A DNA stretch of 32,849 bases from Rhodospirillales bacterium 69-11 (GTDB lineage: Bacteria; Pseudomonadota; Alphaproteobacteria; Acetobacterales; Acetobacteraceae), in NCBI GenBank assembly GCA_001898425.1, contig MKTV01000069.1:1-32849 (forward strand). The letters run 5' to 3'. This document shows, in pieces, positions 23,420 through 31,246 of the stretch (position 1 is its first letter; every line of letters starts with the position of its first letter). Under the pieces are notes generated by a model. That model was not told the DNA's origin, searched no databases, and worked only from the letters and a program-made list of their open reading frames with translations. Position numbers and translations under genes: made by a program.

Positions 23420-24316
23420 TCAGGCCTTCTTGGTGGACGCGGTGTAGATCTCGTCCACGCTGCGGGCCAGGGCGGCGTTGAACTCCTCGTCGCTCATGGA
23501 CACGCGCAGCTCTTCCAGCAGCGCGCGCGAGAAGCTCGCGATCATGCCGTGGTTGCGCGCGAGGCGCTGGCAGGCATCCGCACGCGTGTAGCCACCGGAC
23601 AGCGCGACGACGCGCAGCACGCGGTCATGCGCGACGACGTCCTTGTACAGGTCGGCCTCGTCGGGGATGGTCAGCTTCAGCATGACGGGCTGGTCGGCCG
23701 GCACGCTGTCGAGATGCCGCAGGATCGCGTCGCGCAGCAGCTTCTCGGCCTGCGGCTTGTTCGGGCTCTTGATCAGCACCTCGGGCTCCAGGATCGGCAC
23801 GAGCCCGTGGCGGGAGATCTGGGCGCCCACCTCGAACTGCTGCTTCACGATCGCGGCGACGCCGGATTCGGAGGGCAGGTTGATGGTGGAGCGCATCTTG
23901 GTGCCGAAGATGCCCAGCTTGACCGCGCGTTCCAGCAGCGTGTCCAGGCCGGGGTTCGGCTTCATCATGCTGACGCCGTCGGCCTCGGCCTCCAGGCCCT
24001 TGTCGACCTTCAGGAACGGCACGCAGCTCCGGTCGTTCCACAGGTAGGACGGCACCGGCTTGCCGTGCACGTCGCCGTCCATGGTGCGCTCGAACAGGAT
24101 GGCGCCGATCACCTTGTCCCCGGAAAAGGCGGGGGCGGTCATGACGCGCACGCGCATCGCGTGCATCAGCGCGAACATCTCGGCGTCGCCGTTATAGGCG
24201 CTCTCGGGGATGCCGTAGAGGCGCAGCGCGCCGGGGGTGGACCCCCCGCTCTGGTCGAGGGCTGCGATGAAGCCGTTCCCCTTGGCCACATGGTCCTTCA
24301 TGGTCTGCGCGGGCAT
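23420..24316 (-). CDS. fda: Fructose-bisphosphate aldolase class I (Fda type)
   Basis: A 298-residue Schiff-base aldolase splitting fructose 1,6-bisphosphate to DHAP and glyceraldehyde 3-phosphate. The sequence (GFIAALDQSGGSTPGAL, 'MRVRVMTAPAF', 'FLKVDKGLEAEADGVSMMKP', 'GTKMRS', 'HGLVPILEPEV', 'VMLKLTIPDE') follows the Staphylococcus aureus Fda class closely. Glu177 and Lys214 match its Glu175 and Schiff-base Lys212 with the same 37-residue spacing. It is not a zinc class II aldolase. The start at 24316 has AGGAGA upstream; an earlier in-frame start is Arg-rich and rejected. It has its own promoter (24364-24392). Confidence 0.95.
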   Translation of the reverse strand: MPAQTMKDHVAKGNGFIAALDQSGGSTPGALRLYGIPESAYNGDAEMFALMHAMRVRVMTAPAFSGDKVIGAILFERTMDGDVHGKPVPSYLWNDRSCVPFLKVDKGLEAEADGVSMMKPNPGLDTLLERAVKLGIFGTKMRSTINLPSESGVAAIVKQQFEVGAQISRHGLVPILEPEVLIKSPNKPQAEKLLRDAILRHLDSVPADQPVMLKLTIPDEADLYKDVVAHDRVLRVVALSGGYTRADACQRLARNHGMIASFSRALLEELRVSMSDEEFNAALARSVDEIYTASTKKA

Positions 24317-24363
24317 CGACGTTCTCCTGGGCGAGTTGGTGGCTGCTGAAGCCTGATTGCTGC

Positions 24364-24392
24364 GGTATACGAATGGCAGGGCATTCCGCCAA
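24364..24392 (-). promoter_or_regulatory. Promoter of the fda-pgk operon
   Basis: On the minus strand TTGGCG (24392-24387), a 17-bp spacer and TATACC (24369-24364). The predicted start is near 24357, about 40 nt before the fda ATG. The rest of the 24317-24589 gap shows nothing else I can name. Confidence 0.6.
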
Positions 24393-24589
24393 TGGCGATC
24401 GGCCGTCCGCGGCCCCTTCGCTCGCCCCGACCGGCCGAAGGCACCGGATCGTGACGCGGAGTTCCGCCGGGCCGCGCGGGGCGGACGTCGAAACGACGTC
24501 GCGCGGGCACGCCGCTCACACGGCCTGCTCCGCGCGCCACGCGGCGACGGGCGCACGCGGGTGCGCGCCGCCCATCGCCGGTCTGGACC

Positions 24590-25603
24590 TCAGAGGCTGC
24601 CGAACAGCGCGGCGGTGTCCGACATCCGGTTGGAGAAGCCCCACTCGTTGTCGTACCAGCCCATCACGCGGGTCAGCGCACCGTCCACCACCGCGGTCTG
24701 CGAGGCGTCGAACGTGCAGGACGCCTTGTTGTGGTTGAAGTCGATGCTGACCAGCGGCGCCGTGTTGTAGTCGAGGATCCCGGCGAGCTCGCCCTTGGAG
24801 GCGTCCTGCATCGCCGCGTTGATCTCCTCCTTCGTCGCCTGCTGCTTCAGATTCACGTCGAGCGAGACCAGCGAGACGTTCGGCGTCGGGATGCGGATCG
24901 CCGTGCCGTCGAGCTTGCCCTTCAGTTCGGGAAGCACGAGGCCGACCGCGCGGGCGGCGCCGGTCGAGGTCGGGATCGCCGAGACCGCCGCGGCGCGAGC
25001 GCGGTGCAGGTCCTTGTGCAGCGTGTCGACCGTGTTCTGGTCGCCCGTGTAGGCGTGGATGGTGACCATGTAGCCGCGCAGGATGCCGAACTTCTCGTGC
25101 AGCACCTTCGCCATCGGCGCGAGGCAGTTCGTGGTGCACGACGCGTTCGACACGACCGTCATGTCCTTGGTCAGCGTCTTGTGGTTGACGCCGTAGACGA
25201 TCGTCGCGTCCACGTGGTCGCCCGGCGCCGAGATCAGCACCTTGCGCGCGCCCGCGGTCAGCAGCGCCGAGGCCTTCTCCTTCGAGGTGAAGATGCCCGT
25301 GCATTCCATCGCGACGTCGACGCCCTGGTACGGCACCTTGGTCGGGTCGCGTTCGGCGCTGACCTTGATCGGCCCATAGGTCTCGCCGTTGTGGCGGATG
25401 GTGATGCTGTCGCCCGACACCTCGATCTGGCCGGGGAAGCGGCCGTGCACGCTGTCATACGCGAACAGGTGCGCGTTCGCCTCCACGCTGCCCAGATCGT
25501 TGATCGCGACGGGGACCACGTCCTCCCGCCCGCTCTCGACAATGGCGCGCAGCACGAGGCGCCCGATGCGTCCGAACCCGTTGATCGCGACCTTCACGGC
25601 CAT
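24590..25603 (-). CDS. gap: Glyceraldehyde-3-phosphate dehydrogenase, type I
   Basis: A 337-residue phosphorylating GAPDH. It has the Rossmann motif INGFGRIGR (7-15), IND (34-36) where an Asp favours NAD over NADP, the catalytic SNASCTTNC with Cys156, His183 (TIHAYTGDQ), '[16 protein letters not shown]' and the C-terminal '[12 protein letters not shown]' signature. It interconverts glyceraldehyde 3-phosphate and 1,3-bisphosphoglycerate. It is between tkt and fda on the same strand. The 192-bp gap upstream contains an FNR/FixK-type box and a possible -10, so the gene probably has its own oxygen-responsive promoter. Confidence 0.97.
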   Translation of the reverse strand: MAVKVAINGFGRIGRLVLRAIVESGREDVVPVAINDLGSVEANAHLFAYDSVHGRFPGQIEVSGDSITIRHNGETYGPIKVSAERDPTKVPYQGVDVAMECTGIFTSKEKASALLTAGARKVLISAPGDHVDATIVYGVNHKTLTKDMTVVSNASCTTNCLAPMAKVLHEKFGILRGYMVTIHAYTGDQNTVDTLHKDLHRARAAAVSAIPTSTGAARAVGLVLPELKGKLDGTAIRIPTPNVSLVSLDVNLKQQATKEEINAAMQDASKGELAGILDYNTAPLVSIDFNHNKASCTFDASQTAVVDGALTRVMGWYDNEWGFSNRMSDTAALFGSL

Positions 25604-25659
25604 GATATGCGTCCTTTCTGCCTTTTTGGCATTCCAACCGCAGGAATGTTGCCAAGTCC

Positions 25660-25673
25660 TTGATGTGAATCAA
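25660..25673 (-). promoter_or_regulatory. FNR/FixK-type binding site upstream of gap
   Basis: TTGATGTGAATCAA is a perfect match to TTGAT-N4-ATCAA, the consensus of FNR, FixK and Dnr regulators. Its centre (25666.5) is ~42 bp from a start predicted from the TGGAAT -10 at 25636-25631, the class II activator distance of -41.5. Confidence 0.7.
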
Positions 25674-25795
25674 CGTCCCGCCGCCACACTGGGGCGTGAC
25701 CCGCCAGATGGGCCTCACCCGACGGGCCGGCATGACCGACCCAGAGGGCGCCACCCGACAGGCGGGCGTGATCCGTCTCGCTCATATGGGGTCGC

Positions 25796-27829
25796 TCACG
25801 CGATCTTCCGCTTCACCGCCGCGACCACGGCATCCGGGGTCAGCCCGAAATGCCGGTAGAGCTCCTCATATGGTGCCGAGGCACCATAGCCGTTCAAGCC
25901 AATGAATGTCCCGCCTTCCCCGACCCAGCGCTCCCACCCGTACGAGACGCCGGCCTCGATGCCGATGCGCGGGGCGCCGCCGAGCACGGCCGTCCGATAC
26001 GCATCGTCCTGCACCTCGAACAGCTTCCAGCCGGGCAGCGACACGACGGCGACGCGGATCCCCTCCCCGGCCAGCATCTCCCGCGCCGCCAGGGCGATCG
26101 CGACCTCGGACCCGCTGGCAATGATGGTCGCCTGCCGCGGCCCCTCCGCCTCGGCCAGCACGTAGCCGCCGCGGGCACACCGGTTCTCCGCGGCATCCGA
26201 CCGGCAGGCCGGCACCGGCTGGCGTGAGAGCACCAGCAGCGTCGGTCCCTCGGTCCGCCGGATCGCGAGTTCCCAGCACTCCGCCGTCTCCACCGCATCC
26301 GCGGGCCGGTAGAGATGCACGTTCGGCATGGCGCGGAAGCTCGCGAGGTGCTCGACCGGCTGGTGCGTCGGGCCGTCCTCGCCGAGGCCGATGCTGTCAT
26401 GCGTCAGCACGTGCACGACCCGCTGGCGCATGATGGCGCCCAGGCGGATCGCCGGCCGCATGTAGTCGCTGAACGCGAAGAACGTGCCGGTATAGGGAAT
26501 GATGCCGCCATGCAGCGCCATGCCGTTCGCCGCCGCCGCCATGCCGTGTTCCCGCACCCCCCAGTGCACATACCGCCCGGCGTAGCTGCTGGACGAGATC
26601 GGCGCCATGCCCTTCGCCTGGGTGAGGTTGGAGCCCGTGAGATCGGCGGATCCGCCCACGAGTTCGGGGGTCGCGGCGACCAGCGCGTCGAGGCAGGCCT
26701 GGCTCGCGCTGCGGGTGGCGAGCCGGGGCCGCTCCTCAGCCAGATGCTGCTTGAGCGCCTGCACCGCCTCCATCCAGGTCTCGGGCAGCTTCCCGGCCAG
26801 GGCCCGCTCGAACTCCGCGCGCTGCGCGTGCCGTGCGAGGCGCTTGAGCCAGGACCGCCGGGCGGCCGCGCCGCGCGCGCCCACGGTGTGCCAGCGCTCC
26901 CTCAGGTCGTCGGGCACGTGGAAAGGCGGCTCGTGCCAGCCCAGCGCGACCTTCGCGGCGGCAGCTTCTTCCGGGCCGAGCGGCCCGCCATGGACGGCCG
27001 CGGTGCCGGCCTTGCGGGGGGCGCCGAGGCCGATGATCGTCTGACAGGCAATCAGCGTCGGCTTCTTCGAGCGCATGGCGAAGGACAGAGCGCCGGCGAT
27101 CGCCGTCGGATCGTGCCCGTCCACCCGCTTGGTCGCCCACCCATGAGCGGCGAACCGCTTCAGCACGTCGTCGGAGCTGGCGAGCGCGGTGTCGCCGTCG
27201 ATCGAGACATGGTTGTCGTCGTACAGCACCGCGAGCTTGTTCAGGCAGAGATGCCCGGCGAGCGCGGCGGCCTCGTGACTGATCCCCTCCATCAGGTCGC
27301 CGTCCGAGGCGATCACCCAGGTGCGGTGGTCCACCAGGGACTTGCCGAACCGCGCGGCGAGGTGCCGTTCGGCGAGCGCCATGCCCACCGCGGTCGCGAG
27401 CCCTTGCCCCAACGGACCGGTGGTGGTCTCGATCGCGGGGTGCTCGCCATATTCGGGGTGGCCGGCCGCGGCGGCGTGGAGCTTGCGGAAGCTCTGCAGG
27501 TCCTGGATCGACATGCCGGCATGCCCGGTCAGGTGGATCAGCGCGTAGAGCAGGATCGACCCATGCCCGGCCGAGAGCACGAAGCGGTCGCGGTCGTGCC
27601 AGCGCGGATCGGCGGCGTCGAACTTGAGGAACCGGCCGTAGAGCACCGTCGCCACGTCGGCCATGCCGAGCGGCAGTCCGACATGGCCGGACCGCGCCCG
27701 CTCCACCGCGTCGATCGCGAGAGCTCGGATGGCATCGGCCATGCGTCGCTGCGGGGTCGTCGGCCGCGCCAGGATCTCCGCCTGGCGGGCGAGGGCCGGA
27801 TTGGCGGCGACGACGGCGGAGCTGGCCAT
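25796..27829 (-). CDS. tkt: Transketolase
   Basis: A 677-residue thiamine-diphosphate enzyme that moves two-carbon ketol units between sugar phosphates in the pentose phosphate and Calvin pathways. Visible features are SAGHGS with His89, the TPP motif SDGDLMEG (175-182, Ser in place of the usual first Gly) ending at Asn206, and the catalytic Glu427 in REHGM. The C-terminal domain is complete (near 'IIASGSEVAIAL'). The start at 27829 has CAGGAGGATCT immediately upstream; a longer in-frame start is rejected. It heads the tkt-gap-fda-pgk cluster and is divergent from the racemase-like gene, with 119 bp between them. Confidence 0.96.
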   Translation of the reverse strand: MASSAVVAANPALARQAEILARPTTPQRRMADAIRALAIDAVERARSGHVGLPLGMADVATVLYGRFLKFDAADPRWHDRDRFVLSAGHGSILLYALIHLTGHAGMSIQDLQSFRKLHAAAAGHPEYGEHPAIETTTGPLGQGLATAVGMALAERHLAARFGKSLVDHRTWVIASDGDLMEGISHEAAALAGHLCLNKLAVLYDDNHVSIDGDTALASSDDVLKRFAAHGWATKRVDGHDPTAIAGALSFAMRSKKPTLIACQTIIGLGAPRKAGTAAVHGGPLGPEEAAAAKVALGWHEPPFHVPDDLRERWHTVGARGAAARRSWLKRLARHAQRAEFERALAGKLPETWMEAVQALKQHLAEERPRLATRSASQACLDALVAATPELVGGSADLTGSNLTQAKGMAPISSSSYAGRYVHWGVREHGMAAAANGMALHGGIIPYTGTFFAFSDYMRPAIRLGAIMRQRVVHVLTHDSIGLGEDGPTHQPVEHLASFRAMPNVHLYRPADAVETAECWELAIRRTEGPTLLVLSRQPVPACRSDAAENRCARGGYVLAEAEGPRQATIIASGSEVAIALAAREMLAGEGIRVAVVSLPGWKLFEVQDDAYRTAVLGGAPRIGIEAGVSYGWERWVGEGGTFIGLNGYGASAPYEELYRHFGLTPDAVVAAVKRKIA

Positions 27830-27948
27830 AGATCCTCCTGTGGGGCGGCGCCGTGATAGGGGCCGCAACCGCGCGGAGCAAGGGCGCCCCCGCGCTTGGC
27901 CCACCTTCCCCGGAGCGGTAGCCTGCGGACATCCGGGAGAGACACGTC

Positions 27949-28611
27949 ATGCGCATCGCCTTGATCCACGCCCTGAAGCACTCGGTCGCCCCGATCGAGG
28001 CCGCCTTCGCGCGGCTCTGGCCCGAAGCGCGGCTGATGAACCTGCTGGACGACTCCCTCTCGGCCGATCTCGCGCGGGACGGGGCGCTGACCCAGGCGAT
28101 GACGGAGCGGTTCCTGACGCTGGCCCGCTATGCGCGCGGCACCGGCGCGGACGGGATCCTGTTCACCTGCTCCGCCTTCGGGCCCTGCATCGATGCCTGT
28201 GCCAAGGCCCTGGCGCCGATCCCGGTGCTGAAGCCGAACGAGGCGATGATCGAGGAGGCGGTCGCGCTGGCCGGCCCGCATGGGCGCATCGGGCTGATGG
28301 CGACCTTCGCGCCGACGCTCGCCTCCATGCCGCCCGAGTTCGCGGCGACCGCCCCGGGCGTCATGCTGGTGCCCTGCCTGGCCGCCGAGGCGCTGTCGGC
28401 ACTGGACCGCGGCGATGCGGTCGCGCACGACCAGGAAGCCGCGAAGGCGGCAACGGCGTTGCAGGAGGTGGATGCGATCGCGCTGGCGCAGTTCAGCCTG
28501 GCGCGCGCGGCGCCGATGGTGTCGACCGCGACCGGCAAGCCGGTGCTGACCACGCCGGACAGCGCCGTGCGCAAGCTGCAACGCCTGCTGACCCGACAGG
28601 AGGCCGCATGA
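27949..28611 (+). CDS. Aspartate/glutamate racemase superfamily protein
   Basis: A 220-residue Asp/Glu/hydantoin racemase-fold protein: MRIALIHALKHSVAPIEAAF, 'GADGILFTCSAFGPC' with the first catalytic-type Cys74, and 'GRIGLMATFAPTLASMPPEF'. The second catalytic Cys expected near 180 is absent: the segment reads AIALAQFSLARAA. Two-base racemisation therefore looks unlikely; a lyase, decarboxylase or isomerase role is possible. GGGAGAG precedes the ATG. Its TGA overlaps the next gene's ATG (ATGA at 28608-28611), so the two products are probably made together. Confidence 0.8.
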   Translation: MRIALIHALKHSVAPIEAAFARLWPEARLMNLLDDSLSADLARDGALTQAMTERFLTLARYARGTGADGILFTCSAFGPCIDACAKALAPIPVLKPNEAMIEEAVALAGPHGRIGLMATFAPTLASMPPEFAATAPGVMLVPCLAAEALSALDRGDAVAHDQEAAKAATALQEVDAIALAQFSLARAAPMVSTATGKPVLTTPDSAVRKLQRLLTRQEAA

Positions 28612-28901
28612 TCACCGATCTCGCCACGTTCCGCGCGTCACTGGACGACGCGACGCCACCGTCCGGACTGAGCCTGCCGCTGCAGGCCCTGTGGTGGGAC
28701 GGCAAGGGCGACTGGGCACAGGCGCATGGCTGTGCCCAGGCCGATGACGGGCCGGATGGCGCGCACGTGCACGCCTACCTGCACCGGAAGGAGCCGGACC
28801 TCGCCAATGCGCGCTACTGGTATGCGCGCGCTGGCGCCTCGCCGGCGACCGGCCCGCTGGAGGCGGAATGGGACGCGCTGGTGACGCGCCTGCTGGGGTG
28901 A
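28608..28901 (+). CDS. Conserved hypothetical protein, coupled to the racemase-like gene
   Basis: A 97-residue protein with LQALWWDGKGDWAQAHGCAQ and 'HVHAYLHRKEPDLANARYWYARAG' around residues 53-76. I recall the latter pattern (His-rich, then E-x-D-x-x-N-A-x-Y-W-Y-x-R-A-G) in small conserved proteins of unknown role; it looks like a single TPR/SEL1-like helical pair. No signal peptide or membrane segment. AGGAGG lies inside the end of the upstream gene, and the ATGA overlap implies translational coupling. The function is not known; a partner or chaperone of the racemase-like enzyme is a guess from the coupling. Confidence 0.75.
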   Translation: MITDLATFRASLDDATPPSGLSLPLQALWWDGKGDWAQAHGCAQADDGPDGAHVHAYLHRKEPDLANARYWYARAGASPATGPLEAEWDALVTRLLG

Positions 28902-28919
28902 GGCCGGCGCGCATCCCCC

Positions 28920-28941
28920 GCCTCCCGCCGCGAGGGGAGGC
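28920..28941. terminator. Hairpin between convergent genes
   Basis: GCCTCCC (28920-28926) pairs with GGGAGGC (28935-28941) around an 8-nt loop, with a further CCC/GGG beyond one mismatch. It lies between convergent stops at 28901 and 28956; no U-run. Confidence 0.55.
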
Positions 28942-28955
28942 AGGGCGGCGATGGC

Positions 28956-30545
28956 TCAGGCCTCCCGGCGCAGGTTCCAGAAGATCGCGAACCCGTTCAC
29001 CCGGTCCTTCAGGTTGCTGCGGAGCGCCGTGAAGGAGTTGTAGACGCCGAGCGGGATGTAGGCGACTTCCTCGATCGCCACGCGCTGGATGTCGGTGGTG
29101 ATCGCCTTGCGGCTCGCCTCGTCCGGCGCGTCGAACCAGGCGTCACGCAGCCGCTCCAGCTCCGGGATCTCGGGCCAGCCATACCAGGCGCCCTTGCCGT
29201 TGCCGCGGATCAGCACGTGACCGGCGGGATCAGCGAAATCGAAGCTCGAGAAGGCGGTGCACAGGGCCGACCAGCCGCCCTTGTCCACCGGCTCCCGATT
29301 GGCGCGGCGCTGGATCACCGTACCCCAATCGGACAGGGCGAAGTCCTGGTTGAACCCGAGGCGGCGGAACAGGTCGGCGGCGACCTGCGTCATGGCGGCC
29401 GGGGCGAGGATGTCGGTCGGACCGATCAGCCGCATCTTCTGGTCGGTGTAGCCGGCGGCTTTCATCAGCTTCTTGGCCGCCTCGAGATCGCGCGGGCCGG
29501 TCAGCGGCTCGAGCCCCGCCTGCGTCGCATAGGGCGTGCCGGGCGTGAAGACGCCCACCTTGTCCTTCCAGTCCTTCGGATCGTCGCCGACGATCGCCGT
29601 CATGAAGTCGCCCTGCACGATCGAGGGCAGGATCGCCTGGCGCATCTTCTTGTCGTCGAAGGGCGGGTGCAGGTGGTTCAGCCGCATGACGCCCAGCAAT
29701 CCGCCGGGATCGATGACCGCGACCGCCACGTCCTTGTTGCGCGCGAGCAGGGCGCGCAGCTCCGGCGTGGGCTGCTCCCACCAGTCGATCTCGCCCTGCT
29801 GCAGGGCGGCTCCGGCGGTGGAGGCGTCCGTGATGATGTGCCACTCGACCCGGTCGAAGAACACGCGCTTCGGCCCGGCGATCAGGCTCGGCGTGCCGCC
29901 GGAACGGGGCACGTAGCCGGCGAACCGCTCGTAGGCCATCAGGCTACCGGAGTTGTATTCGTCCTTCTTGAACCGGAACGGGCCCGACCCCGTCGTATCG
30001 GTGATCTGCTTGAACGCGTCGGTGGAGGCGAGCCGTTCCGGCATGACGAAGCAGGCGCTGCTGACGCAGGCCAGAGCGTTGAACAGCAGCGGGAACGGCT
30101 TCTTCAGCCGGAAGCGGAGCTTGCTGTCGTCCAGCGCCACCAGTTCGTCGGTGACGCTGGCGAGCTTCTGGCCCCACGGGCTGCGCTTGCCCCAGCGCTG
30201 GATCGACGCGACGGCGTCGGCGGCCCGCACCTTCTCGCCGTCGTGGAAGACGAGCCCGTCGCGCAGGGTGATCGTCACCATCCGGCCGGCTTCGTCGATC
30301 GAGTGCCCCGCCGCCATCTGCGGCTCCGGCTCGTAGGCCGCGTTCAGGCCGTAGAGCGTGTCGTAGACCATGAACCCGTGGTTGCGGGTGATGTTGGCGG
30401 TGGTCCAGACCGGGTCGAAGGAGGTGAGATTGGCCTGGGGCACCATCTTCAGCACGCTGGTGCCCGCGGCCCGCGCGAGGCGCGGTGCGGCGAGCGGGGC
30501 CAGGGTGCTGACGGCGGTGCCGGCGAGGAACGAGCGGCGGCGCAT
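28956..30545 (-). CDS. Tat-exported ABC transporter substrate-binding protein (family 5)
   Basis: A 529-residue periplasmic solute-binding protein. The N-terminus MRRRSFLAGTAVSTLAPLAAPRLARA is a twin-arginine signal ending in ARA before Ala. Mature family features are 'VLKMVPQANLTSFDPVWTTANITRNHGFMVYDTLYG', 'ITLRDGLVFHDGEKVRAADAVASIQRW' and 'GSGPFRFKKDE'. It is a clear paralogue of the protein at 31247-32827 over its whole length. AGGAGA precedes the ATG. It lies downstream of the heme monooxygenase gene with 215 bp between, partly filled by short repeats. No permease is in the window; the ligand is unknown. Confidence 0.92.
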   Translation of the reverse strand: MRRRSFLAGTAVSTLAPLAAPRLARAAGTSVLKMVPQANLTSFDPVWTTANITRNHGFMVYDTLYGLNAAYEPEPQMAAGHSIDEAGRMVTITLRDGLVFHDGEKVRAADAVASIQRWGKRSPWGQKLASVTDELVALDDSKLRFRLKKPFPLLFNALACVSSACFVMPERLASTDAFKQITDTTGSGPFRFKKDEYNSGSLMAYERFAGYVPRSGGTPSLIAGPKRVFFDRVEWHIITDASTAGAALQQGEIDWWEQPTPELRALLARNKDVAVAVIDPGGLLGVMRLNHLHPPFDDKKMRQAILPSIVQGDFMTAIVGDDPKDWKDKVGVFTPGTPYATQAGLEPLTGPRDLEAAKKLMKAAGYTDQKMRLIGPTDILAPAAMTQVAADLFRRLGFNQDFALSDWGTVIQRRANREPVDKGGWSALCTAFSSFDFADPAGHVLIRGNGKGAWYGWPEIPELERLRDAWFDAPDEASRKAITTDIQRVAIEEVAYIPLGVYNSFTALRSNLKDRVNGFAIFWNLRREA

Positions 30546-30650
30546 CCGGGGCGGTCTCCTGTCAGAGGGTGTGAGGCTCCTCCTCCCTGCGTCTGTGCGC
30601 AGGTTGCGCGCGGGTTCTTAGCGAAGCGGCAACGGATGCGCCACCACAAG

Positions 30651-30760
30651 CGAAGCGCCGCCGGAGGCGCGCCGGAACCGAAGCGCGCCGGCGGCGACCG
30701 GAAGCGAAGCGCGCCGGATGTGCGACCGGAGCCGAAGCGCGCCGGCGGCGCGACCGCCGC
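30651..30760. repeat. Degenerate 26-28-bp tandem repeats
   Basis: Four imperfect copies begin at 30651, 30679, 30705 and 30733, each opening CGAAGCGCGCCGG (first copy CGAAGCGCCGCCGG) and ending near ACCGGAGC. The array ends against the stop codon of the heme monooxygenase gene and may also fold into GC-rich hairpins at the 3' end of its message. Confidence 0.65.
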
Positions 30761-31075
30761 TCAGCGCTCGACGGTCTGCACCACCTCGAAGCCCTCGAAC
30801 TCGGGATGCCCCTGGTAGAGCGGCTTGTTGCCGCCCGCACCGGCATGGGCGCGCCGGAACGCCTCGGACCGGGTCCAGTCCTCGAAGGCGCTGCGGCTGG
30901 CCCAGATCGTGTGGGAGGAGAAGAGCGTGTGATCCTCCCGCTCCGGCCCGCGCAGCAGGTGGAAGGAGACGAACCCCGGCACGCCGGGAAGATGCGTGTC
31001 GCGCGAGGTCCAGACCTTCTGGAAGTCGTCTTCCGCCCCGCGCAGGACCTTGAAGCGGTTCATCGCGATGAACAT
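30761..31075 (-). CDS. Heme-degrading monooxygenase, IsdG/HmuQ type (ABM domain)
   Basis: A 104-residue antibiotic-biosynthesis-monooxygenase-fold protein: MFIAMNRFKVLRGAEDDFQKVW, 'GFVSFHLLRGPEREDHTLFSSHTIWAS', 'FEDWTRSEAFRRAHAGAG'. Asn6, Trp67 and His77 match the catalytic Asn-Trp-His triad of IsdG/IsdI in identity and spacing. Such enzymes open heme in the cytoplasm and release iron. The start at 31075 was chosen because homology begins at MFIAMNRF, with AAGGGA upstream; a longer frame reads through the 17-bp repeats. It sits between two solute-binding protein genes on the same strand. Confidence 0.88.
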   Translation of the reverse strand: MFIAMNRFKVLRGAEDDFQKVWTSRDTHLPGVPGFVSFHLLRGPEREDHTLFSSHTIWASRSAFEDWTRSEAFRRAHAGAGGNKPLYQGHPEFEGFEVVQTVER

Positions 31076-31123
31076 GGTGCATCCCTTCTGCCGTGTGAGG
31101 AGCAACGTGGTCGGGAGGCATGG

Positions 31124-31174
31124 AGGACGCAAGCCACGGGAGGACGCAAGCCACGGGAGGACGCAAGCCACGGG
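31124..31174. repeat. Perfect 17-bp tandem repeat, three copies
   Basis: AGGACGCAAGCCACGGG occurs three times head to tail (31124-31140, 31141-31157, 31158-31174) followed by a degenerate fourth copy (CGGACGCCACGG). It lies in the 5' region of the heme monooxygenase gene, ~50 bp before its ATG. Seventeen is not a multiple of three, so it is not coding. Confidence 0.9.
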
Positions 31175-31246
31175 CGGACGCCACGGCGGTTCCGCGGCCA
31201 CGCGCGCCGGAAGACCGCGCCTGCCCGGGGGCACCGCCGTGGGGCG

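Noticed and set aside
29217-30818. Plus-strand frame of 533 codons over the binding protein and repeats
   Set aside because: Antisense shadow of a clear Tat-exported binding protein; Arg/Gly/His-rich with no domain.
31124-31174. CRISPR array
   Set aside because: The 17-bp units are directly adjacent with no spacers and no cas genes are present.
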